NCBI GenBank assembly: GCA_005880915.1
Contig: VBIW01000034.1
Location: forward strand, 248,001-312,000
Direction of reading: 5' to 3'
Length of the DNA stretch: 64,000 bases
Origin: Chloroflexota bacterium
GTDB lineage: Bacteria > Chloroflexota > Dormibacteria > Dormibacterales > Dormibacteraceae
Shown here: piece by piece, positions 49,641 to 57,709 of the stretch
Layout of the letters: each line of letters begins with the position of its first letter
Position numbering within the stretch: the stretch's first letter is position 1
Notes under the pieces: generated by a model
The model's database searches: none
What the model saw: the letters and a program-made list of their open reading frames with translations, nothing else
Told to the model about the DNA's origin: nothing
Program-made: the position numbers and the translations under genes

Positions 49641-49695
49641 GGCCGATGTCAGGAACGGTCGCGAACCTGGTTTCTTGCCCGGAGTCGGGCCTAGC

Positions 49696-51096
49696 TCATC
49701 CGGCCTCGTACCCGGAGGATGCGAGCCGGTACCACGCCCCGACTCCAGCGGCGATCGCGATGGCCGAGGCCAAAGGCGCGAGCCACCACACCTGTTCCGG
49801 CCATGGAACCGACCACATGATTGCGACAGCCATCAGCCATGCCAGAAGACCGCCACCTGTCAGAGCAATTGATCTCGACCGCAAGCCTTCCAGAACAACA
49901 GCGATGGCCATTGCTAAAAACGCAGCAGTGCCGAAGGGCCTCCATGCGATCGCGTTGCCGGTAACCACGACCGCGCCCGCCCCCAGAACGAGGAATGATC
50001 CGCCAGCCGCCAACGGGGCGAGGTATCTCGACCAGCGGTGGCCGTCTGCTCGAACAGCGATCACTGCTAAGCCAAGTCCGGCAAGGCCAAGGCCGAACAC
50101 CCCGACGCCTCCGGGCAGAGAAACCGCAATGTCGTAGCTTGCATGGGCCATGATCGCTGTGGTGGTGTTCATGCGCTGCCTCAACAATCCGTAGGCGAGA
50201 CCCGCAATGAACACAGAGGCCAGGATTGGAGTCGCTCCGTACTGCACGTGGATGGCCGCAAACAGCAACGCAGTCAGCACGATTCCTGCACGAGGCTGGA
50301 GAGCTCCTCTGAAGAGCGTTTCCTCTGAAACACCGGCGAGAACTGCAAAAACGAGACTTACCGCAAGCCCTGGCTCAGTCTTGGCCAGGATTACGTTGAT
50401 GGCGTCATAGGCGTGAGGCGTCAATTGGTACGTCAGCACGCTGGCCGGCCAACCGAGCAGACCGACGAGCATCGCGGTGGCCACTGCGTAGAACGACTGC
50501 CACCATGTGGGGCGAATCACCCCCAGCCGAGTCAGGGTGGGGCGCCAACCTCTAAAGACAACCGCGCCAACCCCTGCTAGGCCGAGTGCCAGCAATGGCA
50601 GCTCGGCGACAAACGGGGTGCGCCAGGTATCTGTTGAATACCGGCCCGGATCAAGCCCGACCCCGCTGATCAAATAGAACGACCACTCTGCCATGAGGCC
50701 GATACCGAGTTGAATGCTCAATGAGACCACGGGGTCAAGACGACGCTGTCGACGCAGGGCGCCGATGGTCTGTACGAGTGAGACCGTAATCACGAGCACG
50801 CCGCCGGCCACGTACGGCCAATGGGAAATGCCCGCGGGGCTCTGGATCTTCTGAACATTGTCGGCGGCCACGTACAGGCCGCCGAGACCGGCAAGCGTCG
50901 CCGCAGTAATCCCAGCCCATCGGGCTCGCCGGCCGACAAATGCGAGGAGCACCAGAGCCACAGCGCTCCAATGGAGCAGCTGGTACGAGCCCAGGAGAAG
51001 ACCCGGCGCGCCTAAAGCTACAGAGCCGGCTGCGAGTCCTACAGCCCAGGCATTACTGAAAGTCCCTTTCTCGCGTCCGCCCTGGCTGGCAGCCAA
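49696..51096 (-). CDS. CPBP-family intramembrane glutamic protease
   Basis: Polytopic protein of 466 residues with more than ten hydrophobic segments. The Abi/CPBP motif 1, SEETLFRG with the catalytic glutamates, lies near residue 260. It is followed by AAIHVQYG and IMAHASYD with the conserved histidines. The ~200-residue N-terminal membrane domain and ~100-residue C-terminal one are extras. Family roles range from prenyl-protein processing to bacteriocin self-immunity; the substrate is unknown. Confidence 0.85.
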   Translation of the reverse strand: MAASQGGREKGTFSNAWAVGLAAGSVALGAPGLLLGSYQLLHWSAVALVLLAFVGRRARWAGITAATLAGLGGLYVAADNVQKIQSPAGISHWPYVAGGVLVITVSLVQTIGALRRQRRLDPVVSLSIQLGIGLMAEWSFYLISGVGLDPGRYSTDTWRTPFVAELPLLALGLAGVGAVVFRGWRPTLTRLGVIRPTWWQSFYAVATAMLVGLLGWPASVLTYQLTPHAYDAINVILAKTEPGLAVSLVFAVLAGVSEETLFRGALQPRAGIVLTALLFAAIHVQYGATPILASVFIAGLAYGLLRQRMNTTTAIMAHASYDIAVSLPGGVGVFGLGLAGLGLAVIAVRADGHRWSRYLAPLAAGGSFLVLGAGAVVVTGNAIAWRPFGTAAFLAMAIAVVLEGLRSRSIALTGGGLLAWLMAVAIMWSVPWPEQVWWLAPLASAIAIAAGVGAWYRLASSGYEAG

Positions 51097-51201
51097 ACCG
51101 TTTCCCCCGTGTGCGCCGGTTGCTCTACTCCAACGCGCCGAAGCTGACGACTTCCCGAAGCTGCAGGTCCAGCGCTTCGCACGGTCTTTGACTCGGCGTT
51201 G

Positions 51202-51921
51202 CTATGGCGAGTCTGCCCGGGCTCGTCGAAGATTGCCCCAGGTCTTGCCTGCGTGACGGAGCGCATCAGGTTTGAGTCCCGTCTCGCCCGCCATCTGTTC
51301 CATGGTGAAACCCTGGCTGCGCCTTGCCTCCACGTAGACGTACAAGTCTTCGAACCCAAGACGTCTGGCGATTTCAAGCTCAGAGTTGAATCGAGCCTGA
51401 ATGACGAGCGCTCCGACGGCAATGGCGGTACAGACGATGCACATCCCCCAGACGAGTACCGCGAACGGCGCGCTGCCGGCTGCCATCACCGCTATCCCAA
51501 GCAGAAGAAAGAGGCCCGCGACGATTGCAGTGCCCAGGGCGATGCGAGTCAGGCGCGGGGCTTGGGCCGGGACCGAAGGCATTGGCGACCAGCGCACCGC
51601 AGCCCAGAGCGCAATCCCTGCAAATACGACGGCCAGGTAAGCGTCGACAGCGGCGTCTGCAAACGACCTCTCCCGGTACCGCAAGATTGCGCCCCAGGCA
51701 AAGACTGCAGCCAACGCCAAAAGGAGCAGCGCGGTTGCCCATTTGCGCGCGCCAAATGCAATCTGATGCCTGGCCGAGGGCAACCAGAGAAGCGCACCGA
51801 AGAGCGCCCACACGGCAGCGGCGCCGCCCTGTCCCTGGAGTGCCCAGTAGAGAGCGACTCCAAATGCGGCAACGATCCCGAGCCCCGAGAAATACCGCTG
51901 CCAGCGACCGCGCCTTGCCAC
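51202..51921 (-). CDS. membrane protein with cytoplasmic C-terminal helical region, unknown function
   Basis: A 239-residue protein with six hydrophobic helices (residues ~12-185). A soluble tail follows (RRLGFEDLYVYVEARRSQGFTMEQMAGETGLKPDALRHAGKTWG) that looks like a small helix-turn-helix. No family recognised. It lies 105 bp upstream of the CPBP protease gene on the same strand and may be co-transcribed. Confidence 0.65.
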   Translation of the reverse strand: MARRGRWQRYFSGLGIVAAFGVALYWALQGQGGAAAVWALFGALLWLPSARHQIAFGARKWATALLLLALAAVFAWGAILRYRERSFADAAVDAYLAVVFAGIALWAAVRWSPMPSVPAQAPRLTRIALGTAIVAGLFLLLGIAVMAAGSAPFAVLVWGMCIVCTAIAVGALVIQARFNSELEIARRLGFEDLYVYVEARRSQGFTMEQMAGETGLKPDALRHAGKTWGNLRRARADSP

Positions 51922-52065
51922 CTGATCTCCGCCTGACGTTACGCCGCGCCGGTGACCGTGTTCAGGTCCCTCGACGCTCTTTAAGACTCATTCACCAGGT
52001 CAAAGTGCGGTCTGGCGAGTGTCGTAACTCGCAAGGCGATCGAGTCTCAGACGTAATCTTCCGCA

Positions 52066-52842
52066 ATGGAGGTCGTCTACCCGGAGCCGCCTCCCGGCCA
52101 GCAATTCATCCTTCGCCGCCACCTGAGGGAGGTATTTCTCCGGTCGGCGTTCGAGGGAGAATCGTGCGAGGCTTGCGTCGGAGCGTTTCTCGCGCCACCG
52201 GGCGTGCCACTCCTCATGCAGAACGGCGTGAGCCAGGCTCCGGCAGCGTCTTTCCTCAACCTTTTCACCACTCGGGAACCAACCTATCCGCCTGAAGGAG
52301 AGGGACGCTGGTACGAAGATGACCTTCGACGACGCCTTGCCGAGCTTGGCGATCATCGGCTCACTCAGCTCATAGCGACTCACGCAACTCGAAGCTGGGC
52401 GATTTACTTGAACGAATCGCTCGACGAGGTCCTCGCCTTCCATGGCCGCACGCTCCCCGGCCCAAGGCACACCGTGGAGGATGATGAGGCGGACCTTCTC
52501 GAACCAACGCTGATCCGCCATCTTCCCGTTGACGTAGCTGGGATGCGACCGGTGAGGCTCGACCACTCGAAGGTGGGAAGCCCACGAGTAGCTCTGATTG
52601 ACGCGACTGGTCACGGTTACGAGCTGCGCTTCACGGGATTCCACAGGTTGCGGACGTCGTCGCCTAGTGATGCAGCCATCCGTTTGATTGACGAGATCCG
52701 CGGGCCCAGCGGACGAACCTGGTTCATCTTCGACCCTGTGGATCAGACGACCCAAAGGAAGCTCGCCGTTCTAGCCGACAGCGCGGAGTGGGTCGAAACC
52801 TTGAACGCCGCAGACAGACCTCGACAAGCGACTGGAGAATGA
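52066..52842 (+). CDS. hypothetical protein
   Basis: A 258-residue soluble protein without recognised motifs. It contains a possible Cys pair (ESCEACVG, residues 32-39) and a C-terminal half with RLIDEIRGPSGRTWFIFDPVD. The codon pattern (G/C at third positions) favours this frame over the open antisense frame. ATG 52066. Its stop overlaps the next gene's start as ATGA. The 144 bp upstream show no feature I can name. Confidence 0.55.
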   Translation: MEVVYPEPPPGQQFILRRHLREVFLRSAFEGESCEACVGAFLAPPGVPLLMQNGVSQAPAASFLNLFTTREPTYPPEGEGRWYEDDLRRRLAELGDHRLTQLIATHATRSWAIYLNESLDEVLAFHGRTLPGPRHTVEDDEADLLEPTLIRHLPVDVAGMRPVRLDHSKVGSPRVALIDATGHGYELRFTGFHRLRTSSPSDAAIRLIDEIRGPSGRTWFIFDPVDQTTQRKLAVLADSAEWVETLNAADRPRQATGE

Positions 52843-53255
52843 AGCGTTCAGCCGGCTGGTACACCGATCTAAGCGATCCGTTCCGAGTGCGCTGGTGGAT
52901 TCACACGCTCCGCTGGTGGGACGGAGAAACTTGGACGAATTTCACTGTGTCTCGCAGGTTCGGTTGGGTTCCCGTCGTCTTGATCGGGGCTGCAGCGGCG
53001 TGGATCTGGACGATCGATCTTGCCCTTTCGGCAATCCTCGCCCAGGGCGTCGCATCGACACCGCAGCCGAACCAGCAAATGTGGGTCGTCGTCTCCTGGT
53101 GTTTACCACTGGTCCCCGTAGGTGGAGCCGTGATCGTTGCAGTCGTCACCATGATCGCGAAACGACGTGCGCGGCCGAACGCCCTTGCCAGCGTCAATGC
53201 CTTCTTTTGGCTCAGCATGGCCGTGGCATTCTTAGCCGTCCCAAAGGCCCCATAG
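52839..53255 (+). CDS. DUF2510-like membrane protein
   Basis: A 138-residue protein from ATG 52839. The N-terminal SAGWYTDLSDPFRVRWW and LRWWDGETWTNF fit the DUF2510 pattern (GWY-D-P...RWWDG-WT), common at the front of actinobacterial-type membrane proteins. Three hydrophobic segments follow. The WWDG pattern seems stretched by a short duplication (RWWIHTLRWWDG). Unknown function. Confidence 0.65.
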   Translation: MKRSAGWYTDLSDPFRVRWWIHTLRWWDGETWTNFTVSRRFGWVPVVLIGAAAAWIWTIDLALSAILAQGVASTPQPNQQMWVVVSWCLPLVPVGGAVIVAVVTMIAKRRARPNALASVNAFFWLSMAVAFLAVPKAP

Positions 53256-53315
53256 AAGCGCCCCGAATCACTTCGGCTCGGGGACATCTTCACGCTATCT
53301 GAGGTTCCACGGCGG

Positions 53316-53392
53316 TGGTCGGGCGGGCGAGATTCGAACTCGCGGTCTCCTGGTCCCAAACCAGGCGCTTTACCGGGCTAAGCTACCGCCCG
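53316..53392 (-). tRNA. tRNA-Pro (anticodon TGG)
   Basis: Cloverleaf on the minus strand, 74 nt plus encoded CCA (53318-53316). Acceptor CGGGCGG/CCGCCCG, anticodon stem CCTGG/CCAGG with loop TTTGGGA (anticodon TGG), T-arm GCGAG-TTCGAAT-CTCGC, discriminator A. Confidence 0.96.
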
Positions 53393-53431
53393 CGGTTTTT
53401 GAGCCGGCTAATTCTAGATAGACTCGGCCCG

Positions 53432-54337
53432 GTGTCGAAGAAGGTGTCCGAATCGGACGTCCACATTCGGCCGATGCTGGAAGCGGATCTGGACGCGGTG
53501 CTCGAGATCACCAACTCGGCATTTCGTGAGCTCGTGGAAAGAACAACAGGGCGCCGGCACGACGGTCCGATGTTCGCCTCAGGCTTGGGTCGCTACCGGC
53601 TCAGCCTCGACCCGCTCGGGTGCCACGTCGCGGTGCGCGGCAACGAGGTGGTCGGCGCCAACTTCTCGGTCTTGCGCGGGAGGCTCGGTTGGTTTGGACC
53701 CCTCGCTGTGCGGCCGGGCGCACAGGGACTTGGGATCGCTCAGCTCCTCGTGCAGGAATTCGTTCGCTCCGCTGAAGCACGCGGCGCCACGCTGATGGGC
53801 CTGGAGACGATTGCCAACAGTCCGCAGCACGTGCATCTCTACATGAAGCTGGGATTTCGGCCCTCGTGGACGGGGATCAGCTTTCGGCGAGAAGCGCGCC
53901 CTGGGAAGTTGTCGCCCGGCGTCGAGGTGGATGGCGCTGTTCCTGAACTGAGCTACGCCTATCCCGGGTACGACGCGGCCAATGATGCGCGCGCCACACG
54001 GGACACCAACAGCGGGGTCTCGCTCGGCTACAGAGATGGCTTCGCCATATGTCATACCGTCAGCACGCTGTGGGCCGACCCTGCGATCGCCTACGTGCCT
54101 CTGATCGTTGCTCCCGACCGCGAGACCTTCGACGTGCTGGTGCGAGCAGTGGAGTCGGTCGCCCGGGAGCACGGAAAGATGCGGGTGGTCACGCAGGTGC
54201 CCGGGTCATCACTGGCCACCCAGGATGCTTTGCTCGAACATGGCTACGAAACGGGTGGCGCGGCGCTGAGGATGAAGCGAGGCGAAAGTCTCGACTATGA
54301 CGCCGGACCGTTCTTCTATTGCGACGACTGGCACTAG
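53432..54337 (+). CDS. GNAT-family acetyltransferase
   Basis: A 301-residue protein with an N-terminal GNAT domain: DVHIRPMLEADLDAVLEITNSAF, then GPLAVRPGAQGLGIAQLLVQEFVR, the acetyl-CoA loop, and LYMKLGFRPSW. The C-terminal half may be a second, degenerate GNAT-like unit (DRETFDVLVRAVESVA ... ALLEHGYETGGAALRM). Substrate unknown. The start is GTG 53432 (or GTG 53444), about 12 bp downstream of a TAGATA hexamer. Confidence 0.8.
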   Translation: MSKKVSESDVHIRPMLEADLDAVLEITNSAFRELVERTTGRRHDGPMFASGLGRYRLSLDPLGCHVAVRGNEVVGANFSVLRGRLGWFGPLAVRPGAQGLGIAQLLVQEFVRSAEARGATLMGLETIANSPQHVHLYMKLGFRPSWTGISFRREARPGKLSPGVEVDGAVPELSYAYPGYDAANDARATRDTNSGVSLGYRDGFAICHTVSTLWADPAIAYVPLIVAPDRETFDVLVRAVESVAREHGKMRVVTQVPGSSLATQDALLEHGYETGGAALRMKRGESLDYDAGPFFYCDDWH

Positions 54338-54345
54338 TGGCGCCA

Positions 54346-54438
54346 GCGGCCCCACCCTGACCCTCCCCGGCAAGCGGGGAGGGGAATTCACTCAACTGCG
54401 GCCCCACCCTAACCCTCCCCGGCAAGCGGGGAGGGGAA
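54346..54438. repeat. two tandem copies of a palindromic repeat variant
   Basis: GCGGCCCCACCCT(G/A)ACCCTCC... copies start at 54346 and 54398 (period 52). Each ends in CTCCCCGGCAAGCGGGGAG and GGGAA. They lack the left inverted repeat of the nuoI type. They lie between the convergent GNAT gene and the serine-triplet protein gene. Confidence 0.85.
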
Positions 54439-54443
54439 ACTCG

Positions 54444-54671
54444 CTACTTGCGACGGCGGCCGATCGAGAGGATTGAGCCGGCGCTGCCGATGCTGAGAAT
54501 CGATCCCGCGCTGCCAATGCTCAGGATCGAGCCGGCGCTCCCGATGCTCAAGATCGAGCCCACGCTGCCGATGCTGAACACCGAGAAAGCGCTGAAAAGG
54601 CTGGCGACACTGAGCAGGCTGAATACGCTGTAGCGGCTACCGACGCTCGGCTGACTCTTAAATATAGTCAC
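54444..54671 (-). CDS. small serine-every-third-residue repeat protein
   Basis: Seventy-five residues: an eight-residue start, then 21 consecutive triplets that each begin with Ser (SVG SRY SVF SLL ... SIG SAG SIL), then RRRK. The last part is a nine-residue unit (SIGSAGSIL) repeated about four times, from 27-bp DNA repeats. The Ser periodicity extends into the non-repetitive first 24 residues, so this frame, not the open + frame, is under selection. GTG 54671 overlaps the rdgB stop as GTGA, so it is translationally coupled to rdgB. The fold is unknown; a regular threefold solenoid or polyproline-type helix is conceivable. Confidence 0.7.
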   Translation of the reverse strand: MTIFKSQPSVGSRYSVFSLLSVASLFSAFSVFSIGSVGSILSIGSAGSILSIGSAGSILSIGSAGSILSIGRRRK

Positions 54672-55246
54672 AGATGGCTCAGCGCGCCCGACTTTAGGAG
54701 CGCTCCGGCTGCTGCGGCTCGGTGGCTATATTTCCGCTTTTCCTCGGGCGGCATCTCACCGAACGTTTTACCGGTTCCGGGGACCAGGAAGATGGGGTCG
54801 TAGCCAAAGCCCGCCTCACCCCGCCATTCAGGCACCACCTCGCCTCGGCACTCTCCCTCGAAGAGCTCGGTGTCGCGGCCCGGCACTGCCAGTGCGATGA
54901 GGCAGACGAAGCGCGCGTTCCACGGGCGCGGCACGCCTTCGAGGCGACGCAACAGCTCGGCGGTCCTTTCCTTTTGCGTCGGGCCGAGTCGCGCGGACCG
55001 GATGCCCGGAAATCCATCGAGGGCTTGGACCTCGAGCCCCGAGTCGTCGCCCAGCGACGGCAGCCCCGACCTCTCTCGCGCTGCCTCCGCCTTGAGCCTT
55101 GCGTTCTCGGCGTAAGTCTCCCCCACCTCGTCGATCTCGGTGTCGAATGCCACCAGGTCGAGTCCGGCCTCAGCCAGGAGGTCGCGGTACTCGCGCAGCT
55201 TGCCGGCGTTGCCAGTCGCGATAACCAGTCGCGGGCGATCAGGCAA
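54668..55246 (-). CDS. rdgB: XTP/dITP pyrophosphatase (HAM1/RdgB)
   Basis: House-cleaning pyrophosphatase that removes non-canonical purine nucleotides, 192 residues. It has [14 protein letters not shown] at the start, [26 protein letters not shown], and [30 protein letters not shown] is the C-terminal signature. TTG 55246 overlaps the end of rph by 8 bp. Pairing with rph is a widespread gene order. Confidence 0.96.
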   Translation of the reverse strand: MPDRPRLVIATGNAGKLREYRDLLAEAGLDLVAFDTEIDEVGETYAENARLKAEAARERSGLPSLGDDSGLEVQALDGFPGIRSARLGPTQKERTAELLRRLEGVPRPWNARFVCLIALAVPGRDTELFEGECRGEVVPEWRGEAGFGYDPIFLVPGTGKTFGEMPPEEKRKYSHRAAAAGALLKSGALSHL

Positions 55247-55976
55247 GCGTCGAGAGCGCGCGCTTCTGAGCGACGATGAGCTCCTTGATGCCCTTCGATG
55301 CCAGCGCCAGCATCGAATCGAGGTCGGCGCGCGTGTACGGTGCGCCCTCCGCCGTGGCCTGCAGCTCCACGAGGCGTCCGTCCTCGGTCATCACGCAGTT
55401 GAGGTCCGTCGACGCCTGGAAGTCTTCGGTGTAATCCAGGTCGAGCACCGGGGTGCCATCGACAATGCCGCAGCTGACCGCGGCAAGGTACTGGCGGACA
55501 GGAATCTCCGGGATCATCCGGACGTCCTTCATCCGCTTCACCGCCATGTAGAGCGCGGCAAACGCGCCGGTGATCGACGCGGTGCGAGTGCCGCCGTCGG
55601 CCTGCAGGACGTCGCAGTCGAGGGTGATGGTCCGCTCGCCGATCTTGCCCATGTCGACGGCCGCGCGCAGTGAGCGACCGATCAAACGCTGGATCTCGTG
55701 CGTCCTGCCGCCGAGGCGGCCCTGGATCGCCTCGCGAGTCCCGCGGTCATGCGTGGCTCGCGGGAGCATCGAGTACTCGGCCGTGATCCAACCCTGTCCA
55801 CTGCCGCGCCGATGCGAGGGGACGCGGTCCTCCACGCTGGCCGTGACCCAGACGCGGGTGCGCCCCATCTCGACCAGGCAAGAACCCTCAGCGTGCACGT
55901 TGACGCCGAGCTCGATCTTCACCGGTCGGAGCTGGTCGGGCGCGCGCCCATCGCGGCGTGCGGCCGCATCGGTCAT
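55239..55976 (-). CDS. rph: ribonuclease PH
   Basis: Phosphorolytic 3'-5' exoribonuclease that trims tRNA 3' ends, 245 residues: [55 protein letters not shown], and [23 protein letters not shown] 55976 overlaps the tatC stop as ATGA. The tRNA genes here mostly encode CCA. Confidence 0.97.
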   Translation of the reverse strand: MTDAAARRDGRAPDQLRPVKIELGVNVHAEGSCLVEMGRTRVWVTASVEDRVPSHRRGSGQGWITAEYSMLPRATHDRGTREAIQGRLGGRTHEIQRLIGRSLRAAVDMGKIGERTITLDCDVLQADGGTRTASITGAFAALYMAVKRMKDVRMIPEIPVRQYLAAVSCGIVDGTPVLDLDYTEDFQASTDLNCVMTEDGRLVELQATAEGAPYTRADLDSMLALASKGIKELIVAQKRALSTLA

Positions 55977-56722
55977 CGTCCGAGAAGTTTCAGTAATAGC
56001 GCGGTCGCCTCAAAGAACACGTAAAGGGGGACGAACATGATCATAGGGGTCAGGGGGTCGACGCCCGGCGTCAGGAAGTTCGCCAGGATGCCGAGCGCGA
56101 GGAACCAGTAAGGCCGCCGCTTATACAGCCATCGCGAGTTGATGATGCGCAGCATGCCCAGCACGAACAGCACAACCGGCAGCTCGAAGACAAGCCCAAA
56201 CCCGATGACCATGATCAGGACGAAGCTGACGAGCTCGGTGATGTCCGGCAGGTACGTCACATCGGCGGGCGCTAGCGAGCCCAGAACTTTGATGTACAGG
56301 GGCAGCGCGAACATCGCGACGCTGACGCCGATGGCGAAGAACACGATCGTCGCAAGCACGAGAGGCAGGACGAATTTCCGCTCGTGCGCATGCAGACCTG
56401 GGCTGACAAACCACCAGACCTGCTGGATGATCACAGGCGCGGCCAGCACGATGCCGATATAGATCGCGACCTTCAGCTGGAGCAGCACGCCACCGCCCGG
56501 CTGGAGGTAAATCGCGTGGCCGATGCCCGCTCGCACGATCAGAAAAGTGATGATGTCGCGGGCCACGAACACGGCCGCGATCGTGGCCGCGCCCCAGGCG
56601 ATGAGCGAGATGATCAGCATGCGTCGGAGCGCCTCGAGGTGCTCGATCACCGACATGCGCTGCTCCTCGACCGGGGCGGTGGCTCGAGGGCCGCGCTGAA
56701 GGACCCTGTTCAGGAGGGCCAT
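55973..56722 (-). CDS. tatC: Sec-independent protein translocase TatC
   Basis: Six-helix receptor subunit of the twin-arginine translocase, 249 residues. [15 protein letters not shown] is the N-terminal signature, [13 protein letters not shown] the loop with the conserved glutamate, and [17 protein letters not shown] and [23 protein letters not shown] the later helices. It lies 9 bp downstream of tatA. Confidence 0.96.
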   Translation of the reverse strand: MALLNRVLQRGPRATAPVEEQRMSVIEHLEALRRMLIISLIAWGAATIAAVFVARDIITFLIVRAGIGHAIYLQPGGGVLLQLKVAIYIGIVLAAPVIIQQVWWFVSPGLHAHERKFVLPLVLATIVFFAIGVSVAMFALPLYIKVLGSLAPADVTYLPDITELVSFVLIMVIGFGLVFELPVVLFVLGMLRIINSRWLYKRRPYWFLALGILANFLTPGVDPLTPMIMFVPLYVFFEATALLLKLLGR

Positions 56723-56731
56723 CAGGGAAAC

Positions 56732-56971
56732 CTAGTTCTTGGAGGAATTAGCCTCGGAGGTCGGCGCCTTGGCGGCGGTCTCCGCCGGCGCGGGCTGCTC
56801 GGGCGTGGCCTGGGTCGCCTTGGTCACCTCGCTGGTGATCTCGCTCGTCGCCTTCCGGAACTCTCTCATCGCCTTGCCTACCGCGCCGCCCAGCTCCGGC
56901 AGCCGGCCCGGCCCAAAGATGATGAGAACGACCGCCAGGATCACGACCAGCCACAGGGGGTGAAAAGGCAT
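56732..56971 (-). CDS. tatA: Sec-independent protein translocase TatA/TatB-type
   Basis: Single-helix pore-type subunit, 79 residues: a hydrophobic N-terminal helix ([26 protein letters not shown]), the [10 protein letters not shown] hinge, an amphipathic helix ([16 protein letters not shown]) and a disordered Pro/Ala tail. ATG 56971. With tatC alone it suggests a minimal two-component Tat system. Confidence 0.94.
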   Translation of the reverse strand: MPFHPLWLVVILAVVLIIFGPGRLPELGGAVGKAMREFRKATSEITSEVTKATQATPEQPAPAETAAKAPTSEANSSKN

Positions 56972-57019
56972 TTGAGGCGATTATAGGCCCGGACCCATCA
57001 GAGCGAGATCACGGGGAGG

Positions 57020-57709
57020 TCATGAAACCTTGATCGTGATCGAGGTGATCGCGTCGCTCGACGTGAGGACCTGCGCCTTGTCCAGGCCCGAGGTGACCGT
57101 GCCGAAGCGGTTATAGACCGCGCTCGGCCCTGAACCTGGCCAGACCCCCTTCTGGATGAAGAACTGGCTCCCGTTGACGGCTCCGCCCGGCACCCGCGCC
57201 ATGCCCACCGCCCCGAGGTCCCAACCCGTCGTCGTTGGTTCGTCGGGCAGGTTGTAGCCAGGTCCGCCGCGGCCATCGCCACGCGGATCGCCTCCCTGGA
57301 CGACCCAGTCCTCCGACTTCCAGAAGATGAGGCCGTTGTAGTAGCCGTGGATCGCCAGAACCACGAAATTGTTGACGGTCACCGGCGCGACCTCCGGGTG
57401 GAGCTTGACAACGATCGCGCCCTGGCTGGTGTTGATCGTCGCCTCGAGCTTCTGGGTGCCGGTGATGCACATCGGCTGCGGCCCGATGAACTCGTGCGGC
57501 GCGATCTGGGTTGAAGTCGCACAGCCGGCGAGCGCCGACGGGACGGCCGGCTCGAGCGCGTGCTTGATCAGCAGGCCAGAACCTGCGACTGCCGCGATCA
57601 GCGCACCGACCACGAGCAGGGCGAGCCACGATTGCCTTTCCCACCCCGACGTCTCGTGCTCATCCGGTTGGACGGGAGCGGCCCTTCGCGACGGCCTCGA
57701 CTGGCTCAC
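57020..57709 (-). CDS. membrane-anchored cyclophilin-type peptidyl-prolyl isomerase
   Basis: 229 residues from GTG 57709. There is a short cytoplasmic segment (to about residue 32), one membrane helix (SWLALLVVGALIAAVAGSGLLI) and then an extracytoplasmic cyclophilin domain. The domain shows TSQGAIVVKLHPEVAPVTVNNFVVLA, GLIFWKSEDWVVQGGDPRGDGRGGPGYNLPDE, and VNGSQFFI. It would help fold exported proteins. The start overlaps the cobA-hemD stop as GTGA. Confidence 0.9.
   Translation of the reverse strand: MSQSRPSRRAAPVQPDEHETSGWERQSWLALLVVGALIAAVAGSGLLIKHALEPAVPSALAGCATSTQIAPHEFIGPQPMCITGTQKLEATINTSQGAIVVKLHPEVAPVTVNNFVVLAIHGYYNGLIFWKSEDWVVQGGDPRGDGRGGPGYNLPDEPTTTGWDLGAVGMARVPGGAVNGSQFFIQKGVWPGSGPSAVYNRFGTVTSGLDKAQVLTSSDAITSITIKVS

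Noticed and set aside
52000-52755. Minus-strand 251-codon frame opposite the hypothetical gene at 52066
   Set aside because: The plus frame has better third-position G/C and an ATGA junction with a DUF2510-like gene; the minus frame has no motif.
3608-54438. Palindromic repeats as insertion-sequence ends
   Set aside because: No transposase gene lies between or beside any copies, and units are 50-65 bp long; non-autonomous elements remain possible and are reported as such.
54465-54590. Tandem 27-bp repeats considered as a CRISPR array
   Set aside because: Units are contiguous, with no unique spacers and no cas genes nearby; they are codon repeats of a protein.
54448-54633. Plus-strand frame with PALPMLRIE repeats opposite the serine-triplet gene
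   Set aside because: Its periodicity only mirrors the 27-bp DNA repeat. The minus frame keeps Ser every third residue beyond the DNA repeat and is coupled to rdgB by GTGA.
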